Assembly (NCBI GenBank): GCA_023055355.1
Contig: JALJCS010000055.1
Location: 744,001 to 808,000 of the forward strand
Direction: 5' to 3'
Length of the DNA stretch: 64,000 nt
Source: Agelaius tricolor
Taxonomy: Eukaryota > Chordata > Aves > Passeriformes > Icteridae
Positions 26,401 to 41,354 of the stretch are shown in pieces (the first letter of the stretch is position 1; the number at the start of each line of letters is the position of its first letter). A model generated the notes under the pieces. It made no database searches. It was not told the DNA's origin and saw only the letters and a program-made list of their open reading frames with translations. The position numbers and the translations under genes were made by a program.

Positions 26401-27654
26401 TGGGCTGGAGGAGGGACTCTCAGGCTCCTGGTAACTCCAAAAATGGTGAATTTTCCTTTGATTGGTTGTTTCTCTCTGTGACAGTATGAGGAGCTGCAGG
26501 CCACAGCTGGCAGGCATGGGGACGACCTCCGGAACACCAAGCAGGAGATCTCAGAGCTCAACCGCCACGTCCAGAGGCTCCGATCTGAGATTGACAGCGT
26601 GAAAAAACAGGTAAAGGGCAGCAAACCCTACTTTTAACCAATTTACCCCCAGACTTACAAGGGAAAGGAAGGAAAGGGTTGGAGCAACCTGAGCAGTTCT
26701 GCTCAGTTTGACCCTTTTTCATTCAAAAAGAAAACTGTCACTAAAACTGGTGGAGCTGATGGTGCTGGGATAAAACCTTGTGATTGCAGGGGAGGTAAAG
26801 AAAAACCTGGGTCTGGGGTGGGGACTTTGAGCAGAGCTTTGTGTTCCATAGTGCGCAAACCTGAAAGCTGCCATCGCCGATGCTGAGGAGCGTGGGGAGC
26901 TGACCCTCAAGGACGCCAGGGCCAAACTGGCCGAGCTGGAGGATGCTCTGCAACAGGCCAAGGCTGACCTGGCCCGGCAGCTCCGGGAGTACCAGGAGCT
27001 CATGAACGTCAAGCTGGCCCTGGACATTGAGATTGCGACCTACAGGAAGCTGCTGGAGGGCGAGGAGTGCAGGTGGGTGGGAAACATCCAGCCCTGGGTC
27101 TGGGAATCGCACAGGAGAAGCTCAGCATTTCTGGAATGCTAAACAGGGGGCACAGAGTGGGGGGAATTTTCCCAGATAAAGGAAGTAACAATAATCCGTG
27201 AATTATGCTGTGATTTTATTTTTCACCCCAAAGGCCTCTGGGAAAGGTATCTTATTGATCCCCCCCACCCAGTATCAACAGACTTCTAATCCTCTTCCTT
27301 GTGTTCTATCCCTGAACAGGCTGGCTGGAGATGGGGTCCCAGTGAATATCTGTAAGTCTCTAAAATATAAGAATTACCTTATTTAAACATACCTGTGTCT
27401 CTACACCAAGAAGCCAATGCCTGGAGATACTGAAACATTTCCTTCTCCTCTTTGCAGCCGTCACCAGAACAACAGTGGGATCGGGATATGGAGGAGGGAG
27501 CAACCTCAGCATGGGAGGGGGGATCTGCAATTTGGGGAACAGCTTCAACTGTGGGGGCGTTCCCGGGGTGAGCAGCACCACCCTCGGAGCTGGCAGCAGC
27601 TCCAGCATGAAGTTTGTCTCCAGCTCCTCCACCAGAAGAAGTTACAGGAGCTAA
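23426..27654 (+). CDS. Type II keratin, KRT75/KRT6A-like, complete (535 aa)
   Basis: Intermediate-filament keratin of the KRT75/6A kind; in birds such keratins act in feather and other skin appendages (family knowledge). Exons: 23426-23920, 24859-25073, 25582-25642, 25834-25929, 26141-26305, 26485-26610, 26852-27072, 27320-27351 and 27458-27654. Total is 1608 bp in frame. The head starts [16 protein letters not shown], is short on glycine loops and contains several cysteines ([11 protein letters not shown]). The rod opens with [11 protein letters not shown] and closes with [15 protein letters not shown]. The tail is small, Gly/Ser-rich, with two cysteines, and ends [10 protein letters not shown]. 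Exon 8 is 32 bp rather than the 35 bp of the other three genes, a one-codon loss. The exon 6 region is nearly identical to the next gene. The exact orthologue is uncertain. Confidence 0.93.
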
Positions 27655-27960
27655 AATTCTCCCTCCAGTCACCGCCACGCACCATAAAACACCAAAACTG
27701 GTCCTTTACTGGAGCGTGGTGGGGTGAGCACAACCAGGGCCACCTGCACCCCAAGTCCTGTCCCACAGGAGCCTTACTTTAGGAACTCTCTCTCAGCTGT
27801 GTTGTCTTGCACACATCCTGTTGGGCTCAGCCCTGAACCTGAGTCTCACTGGGTTAAATTTGCAGCTCGCTTGCTCCAGCTCAGCAATTTTTTGGCCGGA
27901 TTTTGTATATAAAATGTGTCCCGTGACTGTTTGTCTCTCTTCACTTTCTGGAGTTTGTCT

Positions 27961-27966
27961 AATAAA
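27961..27966 (+). terminator. Polyadenylation signal AATAAA of third keratin
   Basis: AATAAA 307 bp after the stop, in the context 'gtctaataaaaatgcac'. The same wording appears at the end of the fourth keratin. Confidence 0.8.
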
Positions 27967-29307
27967 AATGCACATGTAATTTATTCTATTTTGTAGTCCT
28001 ATTAATTAAAGAGGTGCAAGAGCACATGCAAACACAGGTAACAAGAACTTTCCCTCAGGCCCTGACCAGTTAAAGGCTCAGATTTTTGCTCCTCACTCAG
28101 ATTTACTGAATTTCACTGTCAGCAGCCAGAACACCCCAGCCCAGCAGAACCTCAGAGGGAGGTTTGGTGCTGATTTCGACATTCCCTCCCCACTGTGCAA
28201 GGAAAACACCTGGAAGCCAAACACCAGGACACGCCAAGGCAGGAGTCAGGCATAGGGGAAAAGGTCTGAGCTTCATTTACTTCCAGCTCCCAGCCCATCA
28301 AGCATCCAAGAGCCTGGATCCTGGGGGTGGGATCCCAGTGCCAGGTGTGTGATGTACTTGCACAAACCTCAAACAAGAGGGAATTAACTCCCAGGGGAGC
28401 CAGAGCAACCCCCTGGCCTGTTCAGGTGAATCATCCATCCCAAACCCCTGGTGTCACCCACGCCTTGGAGCCAGCAGTGCCAACATCTGCCTGAGCAGGC
28501 TGAGAGCCCTCCTTGGCTCAGGGTCCTGGTGCTGATGTTCCTTCCCCCCATACCACACAGAGGGGCAGGATCAGGTCCACACTCTGGTCAGTAAGAATTA
28601 TGAACCAGATATGGCCCTACACTGAATTAAATATCACTAATCCAGTAGCTATTAAAAAACCCAAGAAAGGGATTTATTTCACTGTTGAAAAGTGAAAGTC
28701 TTCAAGATCCAGTGTTTCTTCAGGTTCATAGGATATTTTGGAGACAAGGTCTTGCTTTGAGAAGGTGGAGGAAAAAACTGGGGAGGTGTAGGGCTTTCAG
28801 ATGTGGTTCTGACGAATTGGGAGAAATTAATGGAGAAGTAAAAGCAGAGAAACATCTACAGTGACAGATCTCACTGCTGGAAGGTCACTTGAATTAACAG
28901 TTTTGACTGGAAAAAACGTGCCAGCCCTCACTCCCAGGATTTTAATAGGTTCAAGTAATGAGAAGAGGGGCCCTCCTAAGAAAATACTCATGGATTTGGG
29001 GAAATAGAAGGGAACTGGCAGTGCTGGAATGACAGACTGATTCAGGGTTTCCTTCAGGACCAGTAGTTTCCCATAATTTTCTAGGATGCTCTGTGCTCTG
29101 CGTGTGTATCCCTGAAGAAATCTCCTTCCTGAAATCTTGCAGGCTTGGTTGTGGGTCCCCACTCCTGCTCTACCACCTCCCTGAGCAGCCTCCAGGGAAG
29201 GAGCAATATCCTCCCTCCCTCAGAACAGCAGCCTGGGCCAGGTCAGCCAATGGCTTTCCTTCTGCTGCCCAAACACACCCTCTCTAACCACAAGGATATG
29301 GGGCTGT

Positions 29308-29750
29308 GTAATCCCAGAATCGCTGAGGTTGGAAAAGCCCTCCCAGATCATGGAATCCAACCTGTGCAATCCCCACCTTGTAACCCAGCCCAGAGCACCA
29401 AGTGCCACATCCAGTTCTTCCTTGGACACCTACAGCATGGGGACTCCAAACCTCCCTAGGCAGCCCCTGCCAATGCCCATGGAGAAATTCCCCCTGATGT
29501 CCAACCTAAACCTCCCCTGGCACAGTCTGAGGCTGCTCCCTCTTGTCCTGTTGTTCCCTTGGAGCAGAGCCTGACTCTGCCCTGGCTGCCCCTCCTGTCA
29601 GGGGTTGTGCAGAGCCACAAGGTCCCCCTGAGCCTCCTTTTCTCCAGGCTGAGCCCCCTCAGCTCCCTCAGGAGCTCTCCAGACCCTTCCCTGGTGTTCC
29701 AGCCCCAGCTGCATTCCCACCTCTGGACATGCTCCAGTCCCTCATGTTGT
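29308..29750 (-). mobile_element. CR1 fragment, antisense, about 440 bp
   Basis: Antisense CR1 from 'agaatcgctgaggttggaa' through 'ctgagcctccttttctcca' to near 'cattcccacctctggacat'. Longest single CR1 piece in the window. Confidence 0.8.
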
Positions 29751-29777
29751 GAGGGGTCACTACATGGGGCATTAGCA

Positions 29778-29985
29778 GGAGTCTTGGAAAACCCACCACC
29801 AAAAAACATTGGGAGTGGGAAGGATGTGGAGGGAATTTCCCAGACCTTTTCTTTCTGTGAAAACTGTGTCCGTGTTCCACAGCATCATCAAGGTTGGAAG
29901 AGACCTTCAGGAGGACCCAGTCCAGCTGCCAGCCCAGCACTACCATGACCACCCTAATCCCAAATGTGCCAAACCACCCTGATCA
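29778..29985 (+). repeat. Inverted repeat, left arm (partner 31682-31907)
   Basis: Starts 'ggagtcttggaaaacccacc' and ends 'aaaccaccctgatcagg'. The reverse complement is found at 31682-31907. The inner 110 bp look like a CR1 3' part ('aaggttggaagagacctt'), but about 100 bp beyond the CR1 end are shared as well. Confidence 0.75.
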
Positions 29986-31681
29986 GGAAATACCAGAATC
30001 TGGCCCAGCAGGGAGTTTCCATCACCTGTGGCACCAACATTTGGTCTCACGTCCAACAGGGACATCAGAAGGTGCTGCCCACTGCATCCACACCTGGGTC
30101 ACAGCACAGAGAGTACAAAGCCTGTCATCCAGCCCAGGAAATGCCAGGGTCAGAATATTTGTTCTTCCAGGGCATCACACTTCTGGATACTCAACCAACC
30201 TACAGCTGTCCTTGCTGAAGAGCAGGGCCCTGGTCTCCAGGCTGTCACCTCCTGCATCCCATCAGATTGCAGCCATGACCTGGGGCTGGTATTCCAGCAG
30301 GAGAAGATGATCCCCAGTAATTTCAGCCCAGCCCAGATTAAAGCCTTAGTCATAATGACATGGATGGTGCTGGCACTCAGGGGCCTGGATTTGCAGTGTA
30401 TGGAGGGAGCTGATTGCAGGTTGGTGCCCATAAGGATTTTACAGAGTTCTTTAGGACAGCCTGAGGCTCAGTCACAGGAGCTTCTCTCTCTTAAAAACGG
30501 CTGCTTGTTGTAACACACAGGAGCTGAAACACTCCCAAGACAGTTATTGTCATTCCAGGGTGTGTAATGCAAATGTTACAAGAACAGAAAGAAAAATAGA
30601 AATAAAAATAAAAAAGCTTGGCTGAAAGGCAAAAAGAGATGATGGAAAACTTCCCATTTCCCTCCTGAGACCTTCTGGTCACATGGACTCTTTTGTTCAG
30701 CTGCCATATGTGCCAGGACAAGCTCCTGAAAGATGCACCTGCAAACACCTGTGGCACATCCCTGTGCCTGGACATGACTGAGGAAAGCTATGGATTGTCA
30801 CTGTTGAGTAAGAAATGACACAGGCTCACCAGAAGGCTGATTGGTATAATGTGTGGTTTATTTTGGACTGCTTTTTAAAATAAATTTTGATTTAGGTGGA
30901 CTTGATTGGTTATTTAATTAATATATTTCACTTGGCTGGTTAATGAACAAGATGCCCTTCTTATAAATAATCTTTGAGAAAAACAAGAAAACAGAGTGTA
31001 GGAAAATAACCTGCAGATTATTTATAATAATAAGTTATCATGTGTTTATTTTCAACTTCCTTAAGCCTTTCTGGCTGATTCTGGGAAACTTACTTAGTTT
31101 TCTCACTCTCTGACCAGGCTGTCACATCCACAATGGATTCCCAGAAATGCTCCATGGGAGGGCTGCCACCTCCTCCAAGGAGTGGGTGCTCAGCTGAGCC
31201 CCTGACAAGCCCCAGGGGCTGCAGGGGCTGGGAAAAGCATGCCCACCCCTGGGCACCCAGACAAGGCACCAGGGAAGGAGCAATACCCTCCAGACAAGGC
31301 TGCAGATCCTTGGGGGCATCTCGCCTGCTCTAGGACAATCCCCTGTGTGCCAGAGCCGAGACGCCGTGTCCTTCACCAGGGAAATGTCCTGTTTGGCTTT
31401 TCCTGGAAGCCACAGGGGGTAGGGGTGAAGAGAGGCCTCTGTGAGCAACGTCCTCAGCACTGAATTCCCTGGTGAGTAAGAGGGGAAAAACAACAGGCGT
31501 GGGGAGGGCAGCCTGGTAGCTCCATGTAGAGACAAGGTTGTCCCATGAGTCAGGAAACAGATCAAAAATCTGCACAGGTGAAGCCCTGAGAAATTGCCGA
31601 GTCAGGGTTTGTGGCATCACAGATGATGGAAACTCCCTTCTGGAGCAGGTTCTGATATGTCACCATCTATTGTCAGTCCAA

Positions 31682-31907
31682 ATCAGGGTGATTTGGCACA
31701 TTTGGGCACATGGTTTAGGGTGACCATGGTAGTGCTGGGCTGGCAGCTGGACTGGGTCTTCCTGAAGGTCTCTTCCAACCCTGATGGTTCAGTGGAATGT
31801 GGACAGTTTTCACAGAAAGAAAAGGTCTGAGAACACCGTTCATAAAATTCCCTCCACATCCTTCCCATTCCCCAGCTGTTTTTTGGGGGTGGGTTTTCCA
31901 AGACTCC
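31682..31907 (-). repeat. Inverted repeat, right arm (partner 29778-29985)
   Basis: Reverse-complement copy of the left arm, ending 'gggttttccaagactcc'. It has a small extra segment near 31830-31850 absent from the left arm. Confidence 0.75.
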
Positions 31908-32426
31908 CCCATCACCCTCCTGGCCCTCCCTCCATCACCGCTTTCCCTCCTGTACCAGTGTGCTTTAAAGAATTCTTCTTTAGGCACGAGAACAAGAGAA
32001 CAGTTCCCATCAGGTTGGGAACTGAAGTGCTGTTGCCCCTCTGGAGTTTGCTCAGCACCACAACCCATGATCAGAGACTTCTCAGAGCTCAGACCCTCCA
32101 CCAGGAACCAGTGTTCCAAAATCAAATAAATTAACCTTACACAACCTGAGTTGATTCATCCATGGACTGGAGATGAGCAAGCATTTGCCCAACAAGGAAC
32201 CATCTCCTGCAGCCGTGGAAGGAGGGAGTGGGAAAGGGGTGGCTGCAAAGAGGAGATGAGAAGCCACTATTGAGGTTTTCTCAGATATTTCAACACAAAA
32301 AAAATGCAACCTCTGCCCTTTTTTGAAAGCTCCGTAGATGCTCATGGTGAACTCACTGTGGGTGTGCCGGGCCCAGTTAATCAGCGGGATAAGCACCACA
32401 CCGGAGCCATGCCCACCTCAGGAGGG

Positions 32427-32433
32427 TATAAAG
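32427..32433 (+). promoter_or_regulatory. TATA box of fourth keratin
   Basis: GGGTATAAAGGGCC, a canonical TATA box 91 bp before the ATG. Confidence 0.75.
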
Positions 32434-32517
32434 GGCCAGTCCCAGGCTGGGGGAGCACAGCTTCACCTCCAGCCACTTCCTCTCATTCCTTTATTCCTTG
32501 GATCACTCCTGGCAGCC

Positions 32518-36129
<3,612 letters not shown>

Positions 36130-36305
36130 GGCACTGACTCCAGGCCCCAGTGCCACCAGCGCTGAGGCTTCTCTTGGGTCCAGTCCTCATCCAGCTCTTT
36201 CAAAAGATTTAGAAATCAAACCCATGTGTCATTAGTTATATAAAAGATGCTGTGCTCCTGTTTGTCCTGTGACCCTCAACATTCCTCATTTCCCAGTGTT
36301 TGTCT

Positions 36306-36311
36306 AATAAA
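36306..36311 (+). terminator. Polyadenylation signal AATAAA of fourth keratin
   Basis: 'gtctaataaaaggcatg', 177 bp after the stop; same motif context as the third keratin. Confidence 0.8.
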
Positions 36312-37196
36312 AGGCATGTGGAATTAACTATGTCGCATCCTCTTTTCAATTCCAATTCTTTTCACTTACCTTGTGGCAAAGGGTGGCTTTGTGGCTAGTG
36401 CAGCACAGTAACTTTGCTGCTTTGAAGGTAAAAAAGGCACATGGAAGTTGAGACACCTCCTTCCTCTCCAAGTCCATGGACCTCATATCCAACGGAATAA
36501 AACATTTGGATGTTCTATTTCCATGAGGATGGGAAGATATGTACACTTCCTACTTGGCACAAGAGAAAGTTCTTCTGTCTTAATTCCTACATTATGATAT
36601 CTCAGCCCTTTATGTCACAGTAGTTGTGCCCAAACCTCTGTAATCGAATGGGATGACTCATGGAGGGATAAAAATCTGGTTTTCCCAAGAAGATGAGTGC
36701 TGCAGCTCATCTGATCTGCACACACATCTGCAGGGACTGATAAAACACCTCCACTGCCATTACCATAATTAGAAATGGAAAACACCCATTAAACCCCCAA
36801 AGTAACCCCTTTTGGGAGGAATAATGTACCCAGAGCAGGTTGTGAGACAGTGAAAGACCCTCAGGGCACTGGAAAGGAAGTGGCTTGTCCTCTTCAGTAC
36901 CTGCCCATCTTTCTCCAGGCTCTCCAGTCCACATCCCACTGGCAGCAGCAGAGCTGGAGTTTGGTTTGTTATTTAAGCACTGTCCAGCATCAAAGCTCCA
37001 TCCAGAGCTACATGAATGGGGAAGGGTCTGCAGGGGCACATAAGGAGCAGCTGAGGGTTGGCTTGTCTGCCTTGGAAAAGCGGAGACTGAGGTGAGACTC
37101 CTTGGGGGCTGCAGCTTCATCCCGAGGGACAGCTCCGATCTCTGCTCTGGGGACTAGAGACAGGATGCAGGGAATGGTTGGAGCTGTGCCAGTGGA
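36312..37196. other. Intergenic sequence after the fourth keratin
   Basis: No gene or clear repeat recognised. An AP-1-like TGACTCA occurs near 36654. Confidence 0.5.
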
Positions 37197-37270
37197 GTTC
37201 TAGGCTGGATATCAGGAAAGGTTTGTCCCCAGAGGGTGGTGGGGCACTGAACAGGCTCCCCAGGGAATGG
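37197..37270 (+). mobile_element. CR1 3' region, left part, interrupted by an LTR element
   Basis: Sense CR1 text 'ggtggtggggcactgaaca' up to CAGGGAATGG at 37270. The CR1 resumes with TCACAGC at 39870. Confidence 0.85.
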
Positions 37271-39864
37271 TGTGCTGGTTTTATCATTGGAACTACTACG
37301 GAAGTGGGGTTTTTTGAGAAGACCTGCTGAGAGATTCCTCTGTGCCTGATAAAATCAATCAGTGGGTCGTTCTGGATATTGACACTTTGTTAAATTGCTA
37401 GAAAGCTGACCATGCCTCTGTAAACACACAGGTTGAAAATGAAAAATCCTCAGAATTCTCTTTTCTCTTCCAGCCTGAGAACAGGTAACAAGGCCAGCCC
37501 AGACCCTTGTCTTGACTGGGCTGGGCTGAGCGGGCTCTGCCGTGGGGCTGGACCCCTTCCTGGGGAGCCCACGGAGCCGGGCAGAGAGGGGAGGCCGTGG
37601 GGCTGAGGCTGGGCCAGGCCATGGCTGCGGTTGCGAACATCTTGCCGCTACTAAGCCCTGCCCTGCTGCCAGCCCAGGCTGAGCTGGGGTCTGCTGAGCC
37701 CCAGGAGCAGCCCCAGGCTGGGCTGGCTCAGCCAAGATTCTGCTGCCATTGAGATTCACCTGCAACCACCAGGCAGGGGAGGGGAGGCTGCAGGGCTGAG
37801 GCCGGGCCATGGCTGAGGTTCCTAATGTGGTGCTACTAAACCCTGCCCTGCTGCCAGGCCAGCCTGAGCTGGGGTCCACTGAGCCCCAGGAGCAGCCCTG
37901 GGCTGGGCCAGCTCGGCCGAGATTCTGCTGCATTGAGTTTCACCTGCAACCACCAGGCAGGGGAGGGGAGGCTGCAGGGCTGAGGCCGGGCCATGGCTGC
38001 GGTTGCTGACATCTGGCTGCTACTGAGCCCTGCCTTGCTGCCAGCCCAGCCTGAGCTGCATCCGGCAAGCGCCAGGAGCAGCCCTGGGCCGGGCCACTTA
38101 GCCAAGATTCTGCTGCCATTGAGGTTCACCTGCAACCACCAGGCAGGGGAGGGGAGGCTGCAGGGCTGAGGCCAGGCCATGGCTGCGGTTGCTGACATCT
38201 GGCTGCTACTGAGCCCTGCCTTGTTGCCAGCCCAGGCTGAGCTGGATCCAGCAGGTCCCAGGAGCAGCCCCAGGCCCGGCTGGCTGGCCAAGATTCTACC
38301 ACCGTTGGGGTTCACCTGCAACCACCGGGCAGGGGAGGGGAGGCCGGGCCGGGCCATGGCTGTGGTTGCTGACATCTGGCTGCTACTGAGCCCTGCCTTG
38401 CTGCCAGCCCAGGCTAAGCTGCATCTGGCAGGCCCCAGGAGCAGCCCTGGGCCGGGCTGTCTGGTCAAGACTCTGCTGCCATTGAGGTTCACCTGCAACC
38501 ACCAGGCAGGGGAGGGGAGGCTGCAGGGCTGATGCTGGGCCATGGCTGCGGTTGCTGACATCTGGCTGCTACTAAGCCCTGCCCTGCCACCAGCCCAGGC
38601 TGAGCTGGGGTCCCTGGGCCCCAGGAGCAGCCCTGGGCCGGGCCAGCTCGACCAGGATTCTACCATCACTGGGGTTCGTCTGCAACCCCTAGGCACGGGG
38701 AGAAGCCCTCAGCCCCTGGCTGTGCTGCTGCTGTGTTCTGGCCTGGCTGCTGAGATCCTGGCCCTCTCCCCAGCATGGCCACCAAAGAAATCCTCTACCT
38801 TAAACAGCTCCACCGCTATCCAGCAGAAATCACACAGCCATCTGCAGGCCTGGGTGAGATATTAACTCTTTCAGTACACAGATGAGACCTACAGACATCG
38901 ATCCTTCCTTGGGTGAGAGAAAAGAACAGAGTGAGAACATGTAAAGGAACAACATGAAGACACTAAGGTCAGTGAAAAAAGAGTCAAGCCCCAGATAGGA
39001 GGGATGAGGAGATGCCTTGATCTTGGAGCTGAAATCCTTTGTAAAGCTATGGAGAAATATGTAATTGATACATCAGACTCTTCTTCCCTGTAACTCATTG
39101 AAAAAGTATGATGACATAAAGTGTTCAAATTGTAGATATGAACAAAAGCCTCAATGCTAAAGTAAGCAGATGTTGAAGTATCTGTGATTCCATGAGAAGT
39201 CTGAACAGAGAGAGAGGGAAGAGTGATGAAGACCCTCTGCCCCATGGAAAGAAGAAGACCTCTGTTCTCAGTGATGAAGATGATCTCAGAGATAGATAAA
39301 GAGAACCTTTGCTCTTGAACAGCTCATCCTTAAAATAGAATCCTGTAAGTTGACATGACCCATAAACACAGAGTGGGAAAGCTGTGAAAGATGGGAGGGA
39401 CTTCACGATTGCAGATTCCCAAAGGGCTGCTATCTGTGGAAATTAAAAGCCATGAGAGAACTGTTTCCTTGTGGAGAAGTCTCCACAACATTACCAAGAG
39501 GAACTTCTCTCCCTAAGTGAACTGAAGAAAGACTGTTCTAGAAGTGATAAATCCTGTTCTAGAAGTGATAAACTGACTAAATTGTTTCTGTACATTGTTA
39601 GTAGGAAAGAAAAAGTTGTAGGGGGGAGGAGAAGTGTTCTAAAGATTTTATTCTGATTCTTATTATTCTTTCTTTTAATTACTGTTAATAAAGCTTTCTT
39701 TATGCCCTTTTAAAGTTATGAGCTTGCTTTGCCTTCCTCCTAATCTCTCTTGCAGAAGGAAATGAATGAGTATATTCAGTAGGTCCACTGGCCAGTGCTA
39801 GACCCACCACATTAATTGGTGCATTGGCCAGGAAATCTCAAATTGGTGAAAGAAAACCACTACA
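37271..39864 (+). mobile_element. LTR-type retroelement with internal minisatellite, inserted in CR1
   Basis: Starts TGTGCTGG and is flanked by AATGG at 37266-37270 and 39865-39869, the sign of a 5-bp target duplication in the interrupted CR1. Near the right end an AATAAAG (about 39688) and a terminus CCACCACA at 39811 look like an LTR 3' end. Five bases later, TGGTGCATTGGCC (39817-39829) matches the reverse complement of a tRNA-Gly 3' end, as expected for a primer-binding site. The target repeat, however, sits at 39865, after ACCACTACA. So this is either a solo LTR with a PBS-like tail or an LTR plus a short remnant of internal region. No retroviral protein is encoded. Confidence 0.75.
37490..38695. 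repeat. GC-rich minisatellite, unit about 185 bp, six copies
   Basis: The phrase GCCATGGCTG(C/A)GGTT recurs with its ATG at 37621, 37809, 37993, 38179, 38356 and 38542, spacings of 177-188 bp. Each unit also contains CCACCAGGCAGGGGAGGGGA or a variant. The array lies inside the LTR element. Long open frames on both strands here are by-products of the repetition. Confidence 0.9.
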
Positions 39865-40022
39865 AATGGTCACAGCTTTAAGGCTGCTAGAGCTCCAGAA
39901 GCATTTAGACAATGCCCTTTGGCATAGGGTGGGATTTTGGGGTGTCTGTGCAGGGCCAGGGGTTGGATTTTATGGTCCCTGTGGGTGCCTGTGGGTCCCA
40001 GCCCAGGACATTCTGTGACTCA
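39865..40022 (+). mobile_element. CR1 3' region, right part
   Basis: Continuation of the split CR1 after the target duplication: 'agagctccagaagcatttag' to a terminal ATTCTGTGACTC. Confidence 0.85.
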
Positions 40023-40603
40023 TCTGATGAACAGGACTTTCACATCTCAGGCTGTTTTCTCTCAGGGGACCCTGGACTTTCAGAATTCTCATTTCAGAAT
40101 TCTGGGGTCCCAGAAAGGCACTGGTGTCTCTGAAATCCCTACCTTTACCAGCAACACCTCAGTGCAGGTGAAGTTCTACCTGGAAAGCTCAGGAGTACAG
40201 ACCAAGACAGGAACTTCTTGCCTGGATCAGCACAGGTTATCACTACCCCACAATGGCTGGAAATCTGGGGGCAGAGTCAGGATTTTTCTTTAGCAAAGCA
40301 CATCAAACTGGCATTTTCCCCATCTCTGGATTCCCTCTTGCGGCAATTTCAGTCTTATCAGCTTTAAACTAAACAGGAACCATTTTAACCAAGCCCAAAG
40401 GCAACTTGTGGAATGGAAATGGATTTTTTTTTCCCCCACCAGTAAAATTCTCTTTGAAAAACAGCTTAGAAAATAGGGGTTAGAAAGTTTTACAAGCTGT
40501 CTCTGCCAGCCTGTGGCATTAGAGCTGTGGGGGTGACTGGTGCCAGATACCAAAGCCGTGAGCTCACTCCTTTGAGCTGTGGTCAAGCTCAGCTCTCCAA
40601 AAG

Positions 40604-40612
40604 CATAAAAGG
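40604..40612 (+). promoter_or_regulatory. TATA-like remnant of keratin pseudogene A
   Basis: CATAAAAGG about 100 bp before the degraded head exon, in the same position as in the intact genes. Confidence 0.5.
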
Positions 40613-40949
40613 CTGAGAAGACTCCTGATCCCAACTCCCAAATATTCCTGCTCCTCTGCTACCTCACCTCACTGTCCTCTTTCAGTGCTGGGTCTCTTGG
40701 AGTTGGTGCTGCTCCTCCACGGTGCCCGTCCAGCGGAGCAGCTGCAGCTCCGTGAGTCCCACGTGTCCCACGGCCCTGCTGGAGGCATGGGAAGGGCCAG
40801 AGGAGCCCTCACAGCCTTGGGTGAGCACGAGGATGGCCATGAGGGGAGGGCCTGGGACTGCCAGACCAGGATACAGCCCCAAGGCAGGAGGCAGAGCTGG
40901 AGGAGCAGGGCTTGGATGTGGCCCTGGAGGGATCCAGAAGGTCATGGTC

Positions 40950-41354
40950 TATAGCTGCATTGGGAACCCCAACAAAGGAGGAATGATGAGGAGGACTCCA
41001 TCTTATCAGAAGGCTAATTAATTATTTTCTTATACTATATCATTCTATACATCTAAAACTGATTCTGCCAAGCACTTAACTCTGCACCCAACTGCACACA
41101 CTGCACTGAATTTCATGACTGTCATCCAACAGTCCTGACACACACACACTTGGTCCTGACAGGCCAAGGAAACAAAACACCATCACTTTGGGTGAACAAT
41201 CTCCATATTGCATTCTACTTTTGCACAAATACAGGCACAGCAAATGATAAGAATTTTTTTTTCCTTTCTCTGAGGTTCAGAGAATGTGAAACCCAGAAAT
41301 ATTCTTGGGAAGAATTGTGCCTTGCTTTTCTCTGTGAAGAGAACTGTGGCTACA
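40950..41354. mobile_element. Solo LTR (405 bp) splitting exon 1 of pseudogene A
   Basis: Termini TATAGC...GCTACA (a decayed TGTAGC/GCTACA inverted pair). ATGGTC is present on both sides, at 40944-40949 and 41355-41360. Removing the insert and one repeat rejoins the keratin reading GGIQKVMVDQCLLVPL, which matches [16 protein letters not shown] of the KRT5-like gene. A 6-bp duplication is typical of ERVK-type insertions. Confidence 0.85.

Larger units (their letters stand above)
27967..32426. other. Intergenic region between third and fourth keratins
   Basis: About 4.5 kb. It holds a CR1 (29308-29750, -) and a pair of inverted repeats (29778-29985 and 31682-31907), and is otherwise AT-rich, for example around 30.85-31.05 kb. 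No keratin exon seen on either strand. Confidence 0.6.

Noticed and set aside
37836..38696. 286-codon minus-strand open frame and shorter plus-strand frames in the 185-bp array
   Set aside because: The frame is a by-product of tandem repetition with a unit length near a multiple of three; the text is repetitive and has no homology I recognise.
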